NCBI GenBank assembly: GCA_032433595.1 | Contig: JASWJB010000176.1 | Coordinates: forward strand, 26,341-90,340 | Length of the DNA: 64,000 bases | DNA from: Conoideocrella luteorostrata | Lineage: Eukaryota > Ascomycota > Sordariomycetes > Hypocreales > Clavicipitaceae | Direction: 5' to 3' | Part shown: piece by piece, positions 11,889 through 24,948 of the stretch | Layout of the letters: the number at the start of each line of letters is the position of its first letter | Position numbering within the stretch: the stretch's first letter is position 1 | The notes under the pieces: generated by a model | What the model was told of the DNA's origin: nothing | Database searches by the model: none | The model's input: the letters and a program-made list of their open reading frames with translations, nothing else | Program-made: the position numbers and the translations under genes

Positions 11889-13525
11889 ATGTTGTTCTCC
11901 AAGCAGCGTTCAAAGCCAGATGCTTTCCAGAACGGTGCTCCCAGTGTAACCGGAACTGTCAGCTGGAAGCTCTGGAACAATCGGTCCCAACAGCCATCAA
12001 ATAATGGCCACAGCGAGCATGTCAATGGTCTCAGAGCCTCAAATCGTCGGTGGTTTTCAACGTTTCGACTCAAACCGCAGGCCTATAAAGACAAGTCCGA
12101 CGACTTGTCTGGTGCAGGAAGTCTAGACATTCACAATGACATCGACTTCATGCACAAACCACGTATGCTCTTTACATAATCATGAAAACTATTCACATTC
12201 ATGCAGCAGCACTGACATACCGGTTTCCAGGTCGCCCAATGATGGTCAATCATCGGAGAAGCCTCAGCAGCGTTTTCAAGACGGTCAAGGCAAGATATTC
12301 TCGTGACAGGCTTGACAAGTTTGACAAGAACGGGATTGAACACCAGAGCCCAGATCCGCCTCAACTAATAGAAACGCCGGAGGAGCTCACATTAGATGAG
12401 GTCACTTTCACCACAGCTGAACCAAGACAGGACTCGCCCCCTCCTCGCCTAGAAATGCCGTCTGATCTTGCTATCTGCAATGCGGCCACTGGCAAATCCA
12501 CGTTTCGAGCTTGTTTAGAAAAAGCGGTCGCTGATATTGATAACAAATATGGAACCTCGTCGAGCACATGCCTTACGCAGAATCTTGAAGATACTGGAGC
12601 CAGCAGATTGACGAGTTTTAATGCATTGCCCTTTCATGTTCGGGGTACGTTTCGGCCTCGATATCAGCTTCCAATATTCGTTGACGCACCTGCACCAAAG
12701 GCGAAATCCACTGCTGGAGAACTACGAGAGTTGTCCCCTCCCTTACCAGCTGAAACTGTCCCGTTGGGAACGACTAGCGCAAGAATTCCCAATAATGGGA
12801 ATGAGGGCGGCTACCATCTGCCAGCGCTGCTTCTGGACGAGGCTTTGGCGCCAACTTTCAATATTGGGGAGTTCATGCCACCCCAAACGCCCCCCAAAAA
12901 ACACACCGAACCAGACAAGGATGTCATCGCTAAGAATAGATCGGAACCATCTGCATCATCCAATAATTCAACTCACACTGTTGTTCGAGACGTTGATGAC
13001 GAACCTCTCATTGAAATTTCGTCCAATCCAAACAACAAGCCATGCCAACCAACTCCTCCTCCAACTATGTTGACCTCGTCCACAGCGGTTATTTCGCATG
13101 AGGCAAATAGCCCGCACCCAGCACAGAAGATGTCTGTACGCAATGGTCCGCAAAATCGTTCGAATAGCGAGCGTCGTACAGGCAGCCCCTCTAGATCTAA
13201 CTTCAAAATGTCTGATCGCGAGGGCCTTCTATCCGATATGGGTACAGAATTGAAACTTGTTCGTGCCAGGAGTATACCAAGCAGCTCAGAGTGTTCAATG
13301 TTTCATTACAGGCAAACATCCCAAAGCAGCCATGCCTCGGCACCTCAGGAGGAACATGTTGCTTCAGTCTCCGAACTGGTTTCCAAGTTTAGGGGGATGG
13401 GATCTGTACCTGGTGTGTACCCTGCCCATTCCCCTATGGAACTACCTATCCAACGCCTAGCAACGAGAAGAGCATCTAGGGGCAAACAACTCGAGACCAT
13501 CGAGGTCGTCTCTCAGATGACTTAA
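11889..13525 (+). CDS. Ser/Pro-rich protein of unknown function
   Basis: Coding is join(11889..12162, 12231..13525), 522 residues. I do not recognise the family. The chain starts MLFSKQRSKPDAFQNG and is rich in Ser, Pro, Asn and Thr throughout. Basic patches lie in the N-terminal 150 residues (RRSLSSVFKTVKARYSRDRL) and proline runs in the middle (PPQTPPKKHTEPDKD). No membrane segment or catalytic motif is seen, so it looks largely disordered, as in fungal regulatory or cytoskeleton-associated proteins. The intron 12163-12230 has a GTATGC donor, a CTGACA branch and a TTCCAG acceptor, and removing it joins two frames with matching phase. An upstream in-frame ATG at 11805 would add 28 mostly hydrophobic residues (LLPFTASSLLVLVFTRLLFS), which could be a signal anchor. 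I preferred 11889, but the start is open. Long single-frame coding with no stops supports a real gene. Confidence 0.7.
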
Positions 13526-13920
13526 AAATGGACCCTGGCTTGATATCCGACCAAGGGAAATTGGCTTATGATCTGCAACATATCTTAGTCACCAGGACAG
13601 TTCATGAGATGCATAAAGTTCCTTCATTATACAAAGAACAAGAGAAGTTGTCAGAATATAACTGTTCAAGGCCACATTGTTAGCAGAAAGATGAAGAAGC
13701 GCCGAAAGGGCGAAGACGTTACACATCAGTCTATTATGTATGCAACAAGTCTGGGGTACCAGAACAAAGATTTTGGAAGACCAATAACAATGAATAGTAT
13801 CAATTTAGTTCATTCCGCTTCTTAAACAAATTCAGCATGATCAATTCCATACCCCTTCGCCATGTGAACAGACGCTTCTCGTTTCAAACCTTTTCAAACT
13901 ATCGTACAACAACCGATCCT
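13526..13920. other. Intergenic region between convergent genes
   Basis: AT-rich 3' flank shared by the unknown protein gene and the PPR gene. No feature is seen beyond chance ORFs. Confidence 0.5.
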
Positions 13921-16022
13921 TCATGTAGTATTAAGCTGGCTCGATGACAACGTTGCCCCCCTAGCGGCGGTCTCTCCTAACGAAACGGGTTCATCAGTTT
14001 TAGTAGTGTCCCAAACGAAGTCCCTTCCAGGTCGATGACTTGGGTCCTCTATTGTGTCAGCGGCTTCCTTTTGTTTTGAAAAATCAGGCCCTCCTAAGCG
14101 GCGCAACCTGGGCTCTATCTGCTCCCGGTTCGAATAGAAGGCTTGGATCTCGCGATTGATTTTGGCACCAACAGATCGTAGTTCACGCAAGTCCTTCTCT
14201 GGAAGCATACCCTCGTTGACTACCTTGTTAAATGCGGAGAACATGAGTCGGGCAAGAGCAATAACCTCGCGCTTATTATTGTAAAGAATACCTTGGTCCT
14301 TTTTGTTGTTTGGTGGAGGGGCAGTCTTAAAGTAGTGGTGATGAACCTTCTTATAAGGCTCCCACAGACGAGCGAGAGCCGTTGTGATTTGGACGCCGTA
14401 CTCTCGCTTCGCCCCCTTCTCGTTGCCGCTTTGGGCCCGAGTTCGGAGATGATAGTGGCTTACTAGGGCGACGCGCAAGTAAAGGCGGAGCGTGTGGATG
14501 TCGGGCACACTGAGACGATCCATCATGGAGTTGAGGACAATCGTAGAGTTTTCAGTGACGTTGGTGTTGATGTTGTCTCGAACACACGTCTCCATAGCGA
14601 TTTGGTACGGTTTAGGATTGGCGAACTCGTCAGGGAGAATCTGCAACGTAGATGCTGAGTGAGCACTGGCTTTGGCTACCTTGAGCATGCCAAACATACG
14701 AAGCCAGTTGTCATTGTCGGGAACGATGCCATATTGTCGGATCATGATATTCCAGTACTTGATGCCCACGGTTGTGAGCTTGGACGATGCTAATGTGGTG
14801 AGGAGCAAGGCTAGGGTGTTGCGTCCGGGTACTGCGTAGAGGGCTTTGGAGGATGTACTAGAGTTTGGAACTCCATTTGATGGGGTGGTGCCTTTGTCTG
14901 AGGCTTTTAACGAATCCGACCCAAGCGTGTTCGCCAGATTAGGAATGTTCATTGTTTGTTGTAGGAGGTCCAGAACCTCTCGTTTGTCTTCTCGCTTCGG
15001 TTCGAGTAGCAGGACTCGGCCCATAGCACAGACAAGCTCTTCGTCCACTATGACCCGTCCCTGTTTCCACTTGTCCATAACTTCCATCCACAGGCCCTTT
15101 GCTCGGTCAACGGTTTTCCGTAAATTCGAGGCTTGTTGTTCCTGAGTGAGATCTTTAATGTCCCTGATGGCACTATGACGCAGCGCATTCAAAATCGTTG
15201 TGTAGGTAAAGGCCGTCGGGGCTCGAGTCGAATCATTTGCCGTATCGGCAATAAGAAACATTGAATCGAGATCTCCCGCTCTAGCGCAAACGTTCAATAC
15301 GGCATTCAGATGTATGGAGTTCGGTTGTAATCTTTTATCGGCCATAAGGATGTTGTAATGCTTGACTGCTTCAGCGACGGCAAGTTTGGGATGTCGCGAC
15401 CTAGCGCAGCCTCTGAAAATAATAGTAAAGGTTTGGACGTTCGGGAGCTGTCCACGCTTTTTCATCTATTTATTGTCCAGAGCGACTTAGCGATCGATGG
15501 ATGGGCTTGTGTGAGTGGGGACAAACGCCGCATAGACGTCAAGGAGCGCAACTTTACCTCGTTGTACAGCTTAACGGCTTGCTTCAGCTGCTGTTGTTCC
15601 AACTGGTATTCTATGAGATGATTCCACGCGACGACAACTTGGCGATCCTTGCTGACTTTCCGTGCCAGGAGCAGCGCCTCGTCGTACCGATCCTTTGCCA
15701 AGGTCTGCTCGACATGCTGTGCAATCTTCCACGGGTCTTCCATGTGGCTCAGGTGTTTCTTGACGGCGCGCTGCATCTTCTCGCGTAGTTTCTGTCTTGG
15801 TTCAGCAATTGGGCCACTCTTATCCGGCAGTCCAAGAGTTCGCGGCGCGTCAACGGGTCTGGTTGTAGCAGCAGGATGGGATGCAGTTGTATATGCTCTA
15901 CCACTTTGGTGGCCAAGTTGATCGGCTGTCATTCGCAATATGTTTCCGGCAGTGCCGCCGTAGGCTGCTAATTGGATTGCTCTGACTAGGCAAGCTCTAC
16001 AGGAAAGGCAACTTGCTGCCAT
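13921..16022 (-). CDS. Mitochondrial pentatricopeptide-repeat (PPR) protein, CCM1-like
   Basis: Coding is complement(join(13921..15465, 15558..16022)), 669 residues. The N-terminus is rich in Ala, Arg and Ser with few acidic residues (MAASCLSCRACLVRAIQ, then RAYTTASHPAATTRP), as in a mitochondrial targeting peptide. The body has PPR-type helical pairs: VVVAWNHLIEYQLEQQQLKQA, KKRGQLPNVQTFTIIFRGCA, QPNSIHLNAVLNVCARAGD and TAFTYTTILNALRHS fit the 35-residue repeat rhythm. PPR proteins bind organellar RNA. This arrangement resembles fungal CCM1, involved in mitochondrial rRNA processing and intron splicing in yeast, but the specific name is from memory. The 92-nt intron has a GTAAAG donor at 15557 and a TAG acceptor, and the join reads KLYNE then MKKRG. 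The tail beyond about residue 560 has no clear repeats. Confidence 0.82.
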
Positions 16023-16658
16023 TGTTGCCAGAGGGCCCTAGCGAGCGGTGATGGCGCAAAAAGTCAATTACTTGTCTGATGTCGTCGGCTGGACATCTCA
16101 GCTAGTTACCGTGGCTAGGAGAGCATTTGGAAAATGTCAGGTTCTTTTCCATCTTATCGATAGGCCGTGTGGGTCCTACCTGGCGACTCGAAAGGCGTTT
16201 TACTACACCCGTTCGAGAGAAAAGATGGTCAATTATGCCTGCAGCTCAGGAAAGCCCTTACATTTTGACATCTACTCCATTTGGACATCTATTCCATTGG
16301 AACAAGTAAGCAGTTTACGATTTTCTCCAAGACGCCGGAAAGCCTTGCATTTTTGTTATCTAAAAATTGGAAGAACCACAGACGGGAGCGCCACCGAGCT
16401 GAGCGACCCACCACCCACCACCCTCTTTTCAATGACCGTTTGATTGGCTGTCGCGTCCGTTAAGTTTGGCCTCACGCTGGGACTTGTTGGAAACGTCCGA
16501 TGCCATACTCCATCAAGGCCACGACTTGCATCCTATGCGCCACAACATCAAACTGCAGTTATCTTTTATTTGCGATTCCATTCCCTTAGATTCATCTGCC
16601 CACGCACCTTCAGGTACCGAACTAGCCCTTATCGTGCACACGAAACGCATTGATCGCA
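16023..16658. other. Divergent promoter region between the PPR gene and the RRM-like gene
   Basis: The two genes diverge from here. Several overlapping short ORFs exist but none resembles a protein. No named regulatory site is recognised. Confidence 0.5.
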
Positions 16659-17957
16659 ATGGCGTCCCCTGCAGCAGACTTTCAAAAGATAATCACGGAT
16701 GGTATTAACCAACCTCCCAACCCGGATCAAATCCACGACAATCCATCCGATCGGTTCATTTGCTAACAACTACAATGCAGCGCGGGAGCGCAAGAAGAAC
16801 TCAGCTCTAGCCGACAGGATCTTCAACCGTGATCGAAGAAGACAAAGCGCTCCGCCGAAATTAAAACCTACACACGGAGGCTCCCTTGCCAGTCGTGTCG
16901 GTGTGAAGAAGGTATGCGCCTTCAACTTCCGCGAATAGCTGTAGCATAACTACCTGGGAGCAGTCGAACTGCATTTTTTTTTATCTAAAGCTGACCACGT
17001 CCAATCAATTAGCAACGCGCCACTCCGGCCGGGACCTCTTTAAATGCGAACAACCGCCGAGCAAGCCTGCCCGCTGGCAACGTCGACGGCGACTGGACTC
17101 ATGATCTTCACGATTCTGTGAATAGTGCCTCTGGAAAGGCCAAGGGCGCCGGCTTCCTGAGCTCTCGTATCAGCGTGCCCGGATCGAACAACAACAACAA
17201 TGCCGCTAATAGGAATGCTTCCAAGCGCAAGACCAAGCTCGCTGCCGCGCTCGCTCAAACAGAGACTGACCAGGTCAACATCGTGACTGCACCGCCTCGT
17301 GGCCCCAAGAACATGGGATTAACAATCCGTGGCCTCGCGGGGCCTTTTGCCGTCATGGGCCAAAACTTTGCCCCTGGGACAACTGCAGCAGACATCGAAA
17401 GTGCTATGACGCCTGTCGGTGGAGACATGATCAGCTGCAACATCGTGAAGACTAGTCCCTTCTTGCTTGTAGAAATGGTGTTCGCGTCAAGGGAAGGTGG
17501 CGAGAGGGCCATTGAGACATTTAATGACAAGACAGTGAGTCTCCCCCTCCACCCCGGCGCCCCGATTCGCATGACCACTGTACCCACCAACATATCAGGC
17601 CTTCCCAATCCGCCGTGTAGATGAAGATAACCCCCTTTCCTCCCTCAAGATCATACTAACTGTGCTTACCGTCAGGCCGACGGCAGAGTCATCAGAATGT
17701 ATCCCAAAGTCGGCGGCTACAAACCTCCGACCTCTCAGCGGAATGAACCCCCAGCCAATGCCCCGAGCGGTCCTAAAAACTCAAAAGCATCCACAAGAGA
17801 TCACGAGGTAGTCGACGGATCGATGGGATTCCCTGATCTAGTGAATACGGAAAACAAGCAGAGTTCAATGGGTACCAACCGACTATACAGTGACAGGATG
17901 GTTGGGGGGAACAGGAGAGGTCGTGGACCACAAAGAGCCAGAGGTGGTGGTCGTTAG
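16659..17957 (+). CDS. RNA-binding protein with an atypical RRM-like domain
   Basis: Coding is join(16659..16701, 16781..16911, 17013..17534, 17676..17957), 325 residues. The N-terminal third is basic and disordered (ADRIFNRDRRRQSAPPKLKP, SLASRVGVKK). A globular segment at about residues 148-235 (TIRGLAGPFAVMGQNFAPGT, ADIESAMTPVGGDM, LLVEMVFASREGGERAIETF, DGRVIRMYPK) has the beta-alpha-beta alternation and spacing of an RRM with weak RNP motifs. The end is Arg/Gly-rich (NRRGRGPQRARGGGR), typical of RNA-associated proteins such as mRNA export adaptors. A nuclear mRNA-binding role is inference. The first exon is only 43 nt and encodes MASPAADFQKIITD. Its intron carries a TGCTAAC branch and an ATGCAG acceptor. 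All four exon joins keep the frame. Confidence 0.78.
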
Positions 17958-18136
17958 ACGTTGATTACTTGGCGGGCAGCGTTCACGTTCACGTTCGCAC
18001 TATGAACTAAAGTTAACGTAGTTACTGGGTCATATGTAATATTGCTATCATTGAGGGGCGTTGAGTTGTTCAGTATTGGAAGGGATGGGACAGTTAGTCG
18101 GCGTTTGGAAGGATTTCCTTGTTTATCATCATCATC

Positions 18137-18168
<32 letters not shown>

Positions 18169-19435
18169 CAGTAGCAGCAGTATTTTTGGTGTCTATAGCA
18201 GTAACATCATTTCATGCGTATCATCAGTCAATCTTCCAATATTTATTATGGTATTTTATAAAGGCCGGGTGCACAGTTAATAGTGGCATGGAAAACACAT
18301 TTTTTCATCGTCATCGCTCACTCCCACTTAAAACTCAATCACCGCGTTTCCGTACTTTGTGACAATGTCTTTCTTGACCCGCCTTATGTATAAGCTATGT
18401 CATAATTCCCACTTACTCGTCCCATCATACAGGAATACTTCGAACAGCCGCCAGCTCCCCGGTCATACCCACACCCACCGGCACGTCCATGTTGAATATA
18501 ACAAAGGAAAAGTGAAATTGAGATTAAAACAAAGTCGAACCAGCCCCAGTGCCACCCAGAGCAGTCTCAATGCTATGCAAACGTTCCTCCCAGCTTTCTC
18601 TCGCAAAAGCCTGGTACATACGCAGGCGAGGTTGACGAATAAAACGATGCCCAGGCGGGAAGAAACGGGGAGCCATACGCAGAAATCTGTGTGCAGCCAG
18701 CACTAGCAGACTATCGAATCTTCAGAGAATACGTTTTCCCCTTTCGTTCTCTTTTCTCGTATTGAAGCTACAGATTCCAGAGAAAAAATGGAGAAAGGGA
18801 AACCTCATTCCACCCAACTGCCGCCACGTTTTTTTTAATCTCAACCTCGATCATCTGTATCATTCATCCTCCAGACCGAGACTCCCGTGCCCAATCACAA
18901 CAGCAATGAATTGAAGCAGACAAAGATATACTATAGGTGTATGTGGCTGACATCTAGCGCACAGCCTCTGCCGAGGCTGATTGGCGAAACTGAATTTCAG
19001 CAACTTGAGAGTTGATCGCATTGGCGAATGAAGGTAGATCAACGTAAGTATATTGTTTCATGACCAATGATTATCGAGGTCCTTCCCTTCGGAGCGTTGG
19101 ACACTCCATACAGTATCAAGTCAATACAGCTTTAAACTATTGTGCAAGGGTCGTTGCGCCGTATCGTCCGACAAAGTTTATCAAGATTCTACCGTAGTTC
19201 TATGGCGTCATGGGTTGATGATTGATGCCATAGTGCGATTGTCGCAGCGTGGTCATATAGCCGGTCCATTCTCTGCATACTTCGAGTCTCTGATCAGCAA
19301 TTCCCGTGCTTCATCGGAACTTGCACGGCCAATCACCATCTAGAGCAAATCCCCAACGCTTACCCGACAGCGTGGGAGAACCGCTCCCAACTACTGCTAC
19401 CATAGCAGAGGCCACGGCTCATTATCAGGCCGTTC
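17958..19435. other. Intergenic region between convergent genes
   Basis: Apart from the ATC microsatellite this 1.5 kb contains only short ORFs with no recognisable product. It is presumably the 3' UTRs of the flanking convergent genes plus a spacer. Confidence 0.5.
18125..18170. repeat. (ATC)n trinucleotide microsatellite
   Basis: About fifteen ATC units with one CAC-type interruption, in the 3' flank of the RRM-like gene. Confidence 0.9.
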
Positions 19436-22400
19436 TCAATGCCATGGGTTCTGATTACCCATAAATCCTTCTTCCAAGGTACGCTCCTCGAGGTTGCGAA
19501 TAAAGTCCCTATTGTTCCCTCTACCACCTTGTTGAGCCCTGCTTCCTCGTCGACCCCCTCGGCCTCCTGGCGTGTTGTCTAATCCAGCCATGCCTTCTCC
19601 TGGAGGAGGATAGTAAGCCGGGCTCGGTTGAAGACGGATAGGCTGACTAGGGTCGAGATGGCTTGCAACGCGCTGGATAGCAGCGGGGATGCCGCTTTGC
19701 TGTTGTTCCATTGTTGATGCCCTTTGTCGATTATTTCTCATGCTTGCTTGTTGATACATGTTCGGCTGCGTAACGTTTCCATATTGAGCAGCGGACATGG
19801 CTTGTGGCGGTTGGGTCATGACCATTTGTCCATACTGGCCAGCTTGAGGTCCGTAGGGCGGTGCCATATTGCCATGGTTTCCAACTGGAGAGTAAACAGG
19901 GTTGTTACTATACATAGGAGGCTGAATGTGCCCCGGCTGTGGAGGATACTGGCCAGCGGCGGCCATGTTCGCGTACGCTGCTCCCTGGGCGGCCGAATGT
20001 GCAGCAGAGTGGGCTTGAGCTTGCGCAGCCTGTGCGCGCTGCTTGCTCAGAGCCTCTGCTTGTTGCTGCTGTTGAGTTCCTGGGGCGGGAGATCGGTTCA
20101 AGGAGCTTGCCTTCAGGTTCATGGGAGGGACAAAGGGTCCCGTATACTTTTGCTGCGTGATAAATGGATGCAACTTGGCCTGCTGAGGCGACCACCTCTC
20201 AAGGGGATTGATGTTCAGCAGCCCTCGTACAAAGTCGATAAATGCGATGCGGTTGTTCATTTCTGGATGTCGCAGGTCAGACAGAGAGCCATGTCTAGAG
20301 GGATAATACAAGGGAGGGAAGACAGAAAAGGAGTTATGACAAACCTCGATCAATTTCGTTCTGCTTCATATTTTTGCGTGGCATGGGATATGATTTAATG
20401 ATATCGGGCAGAGTGCTTTGCTGGAAGTATTTCTTGCTAGGTTGTTCCTTCGTGTTATGTTCTCGCGCGTACTGCTCCATGCCTTTCAAGTGGTATGTCC
20501 GTCTACCGAATTCATCTTGTCGTTTCTCGAAAAATTCACCAGCTTGCTTACCCATTTCGACCATCCAATTTTGTGGATTCCCAAGCATCTCAACAATGCG
20601 AGACACCTGGTTGTATTCCGATGATCCGGGGAACAGGGGTAGTCCGAGGAAGAGCTCTACTACGATGCAACCCAATGACCACATGTCGATGGCGGAAGAG
20701 TACGGCAATCCTAAAAGGACTTCCGGTGATCGGTAAAATCTAGACTGGATGTAGGTATACACAGTTTGACGTTCATCGCAAGCCGATCCGAAATCGATAA
20801 TTTTGATAATGGGACTCTCCAAATTTTTGAGAAGAATGTTCTCGGGCTTCAAGTCGCAGTGAATCAGTCGAGCCTTGTTCAATAGAGCAAGACCGTTGAG
20901 AAGTTGTTGGGCAAAGACTCGGACAAGAGTAGTACTGAGACCTCGAAACTGATTCTGCTTGATAAGCTCGTACAAGTTGACGCTCAACAATTCGAATACA
21001 AGGCAAAGATGTTGTCTGTGAATGAAGGTGTCCTTCAGTCGTAATAAGTGGTGATCGTCATTCTTGTCGAGCTTTGTGTTCAACTAGGCAAAAGCCATGT
21101 TAGCAAAGCACGCTGCCATCCACGAATCTGGAGTTGCAATTAGACGGAAACAAACACTGACCAAGTCAAGCACTGATACCTCCATCATGCTCTGATTAAA
21201 GTAAGCCGTGCGGTTTTTGATGACTTTTACGGCAACGACTTCTTGCGTCTTCAAGTTCTGACACTTGACAACCTGGCCAAAAGTTCCTTGGCCAAGAACA
21301 TCCAAGATAAGGTACCGATTTCTGGCCATTGTTGGTTAGTAAATTCAAGATTCCGACAGGACGGGCACAGGCATGTGATGCAGAGACTGGGACATTTTTC
21401 CATACTTGTGGCCTGCTTCTTCCGATCCTAATATATCATTCACATAAAGAATGTAGTCACTATCCTCGTTATCATAGCCATCATTCTTGACCCCCTTGCT
21501 GGGCTTTGTCAAGACTCGGCGAGGATTTCGCGAGGTTTCATATTTGAAGCTAGGATTGCAGATACGATATGTCGCAGGCAGGTGAGATGTGAGGGCTTGA
21601 AGAGGCTGTGTGGAGTTAATAGCAAGCGGTCAGCGTCATTAACTCAACCGAGATTTGGTATTTTACTGCAAACGCTGGCTATGTCAAGTGACTTACACTG
21701 ATGAAGCCTCCCTCAGGATTCGCCCGTCGAAATAGTGGCTGCCTGTTATTCTTGGGTCGCAAATCGGTCACGGCTCGCACCTTGCGAAACTCAGGTACGG
21801 ACTTTGGCACCGGAGGATTTAACCGTCGAGGGGATTTGGGCCCGTTAGGATAGGCAGCGTCGAGATGTGCCACAGCGGATGAGGGATAACCGTCTTGAGC
21901 AGATGCAAATGGAGTGATTGACGGCAACTGCTGACCGCCCTGTCGGCTCGCGTAGTAGTGGCTTTGAGCATAATCTGCTTGCACGCCTGGAGACTGAGTC
22001 TGACTCTGAGATGACGGATTTGCAAATTGGCTCGGTTTGGGCTCGTAAGGCGAGGTTGGAGACAGCGTGTCCATGGGAGAATAACGTTGAGCAGCGGACG
22101 AAGGTGGTTGTTGCTCGAGCGGCGACTGGAGATTGGAGGAGCGACCACTGGAGGGATGCGACTGATGGTGCGGCCTCATGGGATATTTGATGCCCGCGTG
22201 AGCATCATAAGCATCATTCATGGCGATATCCCCATTGCCGTCGCGAGAAATAGGAGGAACCGCCATAGAAGGGGATGTGGCTGGATTGCCGCCGTGGAGT
22301 ATGACGGGGTGGCCGCCGCCAGGATGGGCCATGGGGAGAACCGGAGGGCCGCTGTGATGCTGATGCTGCTGGTGCTGCTGAGTATGATCATACCCATATC

Positions 22401-22527
22401 CGGGGGCCGCAGGAGGCGGCGGCTGGCCTGCGTAGTCTCTAGGCATCTGACCGCCAACGTTGTATCGTCGCGAGGCGCCGGCCGAGTCATTGTATTGCTG
22501 CTGCTGCTGCTGCCATGAGGGATCCAT
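19436..22527 (-). CDS. yakA: DYRK-family protein kinase Yak1/YakA
   Basis: A dual-specificity serine/threonine/tyrosine kinase which, in fungi, acts opposite to PKA/TOR in growth arrest, stress and development. Coding is complement(join(19436..20262, 20345..21083, 21162..21321, 21406..21605, 21697..22527)), 918 residues. An N-terminal low-complexity region of about 275 residues starts with a Gln run (MDPSWQQQQQQ). The DYRK-box-like segment ends before the kinase domain at about residue 345. Visible are the Gly loop LGQGTFGQVVKC, the lysine in VAVKVIKN, the catalytic loop HCDLKPEN (about 472), DFGSACDE (about 494) and the activation loop YTYIQSRFYRSPEV with the autophosphorylated YxY (about 506-508). 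The C-terminal tail is Gln/Ala/Pro-rich. The 82-nt intron before IDREMNNR was placed by frame, because the nearer AG gives the wrong frame. An upstream ATG at 22596 is in frame, but the family start is MDPSW. Confidence 0.94.
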
Positions 22528-24948
22528 GGTGGGGAGAGAATCAGTGCAGCTGCAACCTGGATGAGGACGAGGCCGACGACGAGGACACAGCGACAACTGT
22601 GGCGCTTAATTGGCAGCGGGAGGTTATGCGGCGTCGCCGTCAAACCTGCGTGTCGCTTACAGCTTCACTGGTTCGAAGGTGCGGTGGAAATGAGCACAGT
22701 GGCAGAAGATTGCGAAGAGTCGCTGCGAGCTGGAAAAGCTCCAGAGCTCCAAAATGGACAACCAGAAGATGGGTTGAGGTATGGAGAGTGATTGATGGAT
22801 GGGGTCGCTGGGTCGATGGTATGTCGCGCCTGGGCCATGCTAATAGTAGGCGTGCCGGCGGCCCTGCACAAAGTCGATGGGCACGGTTGTAGCAGGTAGG
22901 TAGGTATCCAGCCTACTTACGGAGTAGTGAGTAAGTACCTAGTAGCTTGGTAACTTGGCTGATATGATGAGTATACGGGGGAGGTACCTCAGTAGTTTAC
23001 TCCATCCACGCTTGCTCGCGCCCGCTTTCTCCTCGCTGCTACCTACCCGCTTGAACGCATGCCCCGTATTAATTCAAAAAGCAGAATATTGGGCCTCAAT
23101 GGTCAGTCAACCTGCACGATGCAGGTGGAGGTAACCAACTTCGCTGCTGGTTGTGAACTAACCAGCCAGGCGGGGGACAAAATACGTGACCCTTCCCAGT
23201 CCACACCGTCACAATAGCCTTTTTTTAAAAAAAAAAAAAAAAAAAAGAATTATAATTATAATTTTATATAATTTTTTAAGTTTCTTTCACTATATGCTAG
23301 GTTTATCTGGAAAGATATTAGATTCTAAACATGTGTGGTTAGTGTTAGTGTGTATAGTAAAGAGTCATAAAGGCGTAGATAGTTATGGAATAAATTACAA
23401 TAATGAGCACAGAGATGTAAGATAGTTAGTTGTTGAATTCATCTTCTCCTGTAGATGGGATGGTTTTATCACGTGAGTCACTCTCATTAGCTAGACTATT
23501 TTGTCCCCGCCTGCTAGGTGAGGCCATTGAACCAGTTAGCCTGTCGCAACCAAACGGGACCAGAGCGGACCAGACTTGTCCACGCTGGTGGACCTGGCTT
23601 AGCGCGCTTGACGTCTGGTTGGGCACTTTGGTGGAGGCCCAACGTTTCCCCTACTGAGTGGCAGATGCCGTCAGCATCGCGTTGAAAGAGTTTCTTGAGT
23701 CGCCTCGATGCCAACCGTATATTCACTAATTAGCTAGGTACTCTGCGGAGTACGGAGTACGTGTTAGGTAGTTACGTACTTCCTCTAGCTTAAAATAGGC
23801 ACTATTGGTCAATTGATTCTATTGTAGTTGTCCGAAGTGGAGTGACGCTATTAACCCTTGCTCCAAGAAGGGAGTAAGGCGACGGAATACCCTTTGTGGT
23901 CTATGTAAGGACATGAACTGCAGCTAGCATATCACATTATGGCTCGACTTTTGCTAGAGTTCAATTCAGGTTCACTTTCAGGATCAGGATCAGTTCAATA
24001 TTTTGGTGTTGTTTGTAAAGTATTTTAGGCTGCAGCACTGCACTGCGGCGGTGGACATCTGGTAGCCGTCGTGTAACTGAGGGTTTAACTATCATGTTTC
24101 TGTATTTCGTATTCCGTGATGATCCATGCACCGCAACCACCTTGTTTATTTTGGAGACAGCAACCCAGCCAATTTGAAGTGTTCGCATTAGCCCACCCTG
24201 ACAACTTCCCTGCACGTTGTGCACATCTGGGGGGCGGTAATGGGGATAAGAAAGGACCATTGGTCATGCTATGTCCAAGGGTGCTCATCACACAAGTAAG
24301 ACGTGCTTTTCGGCGCCTAAATATGCGATGGCTTTGGACAGACGAAAAATCCTTGGATTCAACGAGGGAACTAAAAAGAAAATCCGAGATTTGATGACGG
24401 AATAAATGAAATGGCAAGATGACTGGAAGAATATAGGCACCGAACTAGAAGTTGAAACAATCAAGAAGACAAACAGAAAGGAAGATGGTATCTTAAAAGG
24501 ACCGACACTCCGCAGCCGCATTTTCAACAGAAGTGTTTATTCGTAAGTCGTAAAATGCGCAAACTCGTTGGGCAACCTTGGCGGTAATTTAAGCAAAAAG
24601 GAAATATGACGAGCAGAAATCACACACAAAGCTACCGCATCGTTGTCGATCCCACGTACTCGAAAAACGAGAGATAGAAATTTCAAGTAGGAAGTGGGAC
24701 ATGATCATAAAGAGGAGAAGAAATAGAAGATGAAGAGACAAGACGAACAATAGCACCAACAATAGAAGTGATGGTGCATATCGCTTGACAAGACACAAGG
24801 GTATGGGACAGGTTTGGAGATTCGCCAAAAAAGACAAAGAAGAACATGATTTTCAAATATCCATTCCAACCAGGGACAGTGCACCTTTCTCACCCAGGCC
24901 AGGTCCATCCAACATAGAACGTGCCTCGTGTTGACATTTTACCTCGGT
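22528..24948. other. Gene-free region upstream of yakA
   Basis: About 2.4 kb without a convincing gene. It holds the yakA promoter, copies of the TACGGAGTA motif (22918-22926 and about 23749-23760), a homopolymer and AT-rich island at 23221-23420, and the 3' flank of the PUB1-type gene. The ORFs here are short and unrecognised. Confidence 0.5.
23221..23420. repeat. AT-rich island with a T7-A20 homopolymer junction
   Basis: A run of T then about 20 A is followed by AATTATAATTATAATTTTAT-type sequence and roughly 150 bases of very low GC. The edges toward GC-richer DNA are sharp. The look is of an inserted or RIP-mutated fragment, but no element ends were identified. Confidence 0.5.

Noticed and set aside
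19724..20398. 224-codon + strand ORF opposite the yakA C-terminus
   Set aside because: Antisense shadow of the low-complexity yakA tail; the kinase frame on the minus strand is decisive.
22027..22518. 163-codon + strand ORF opposite the yakA N-terminus
   Set aside because: Antisense shadow of Gln/Pro/Ser-rich codons of yakA.
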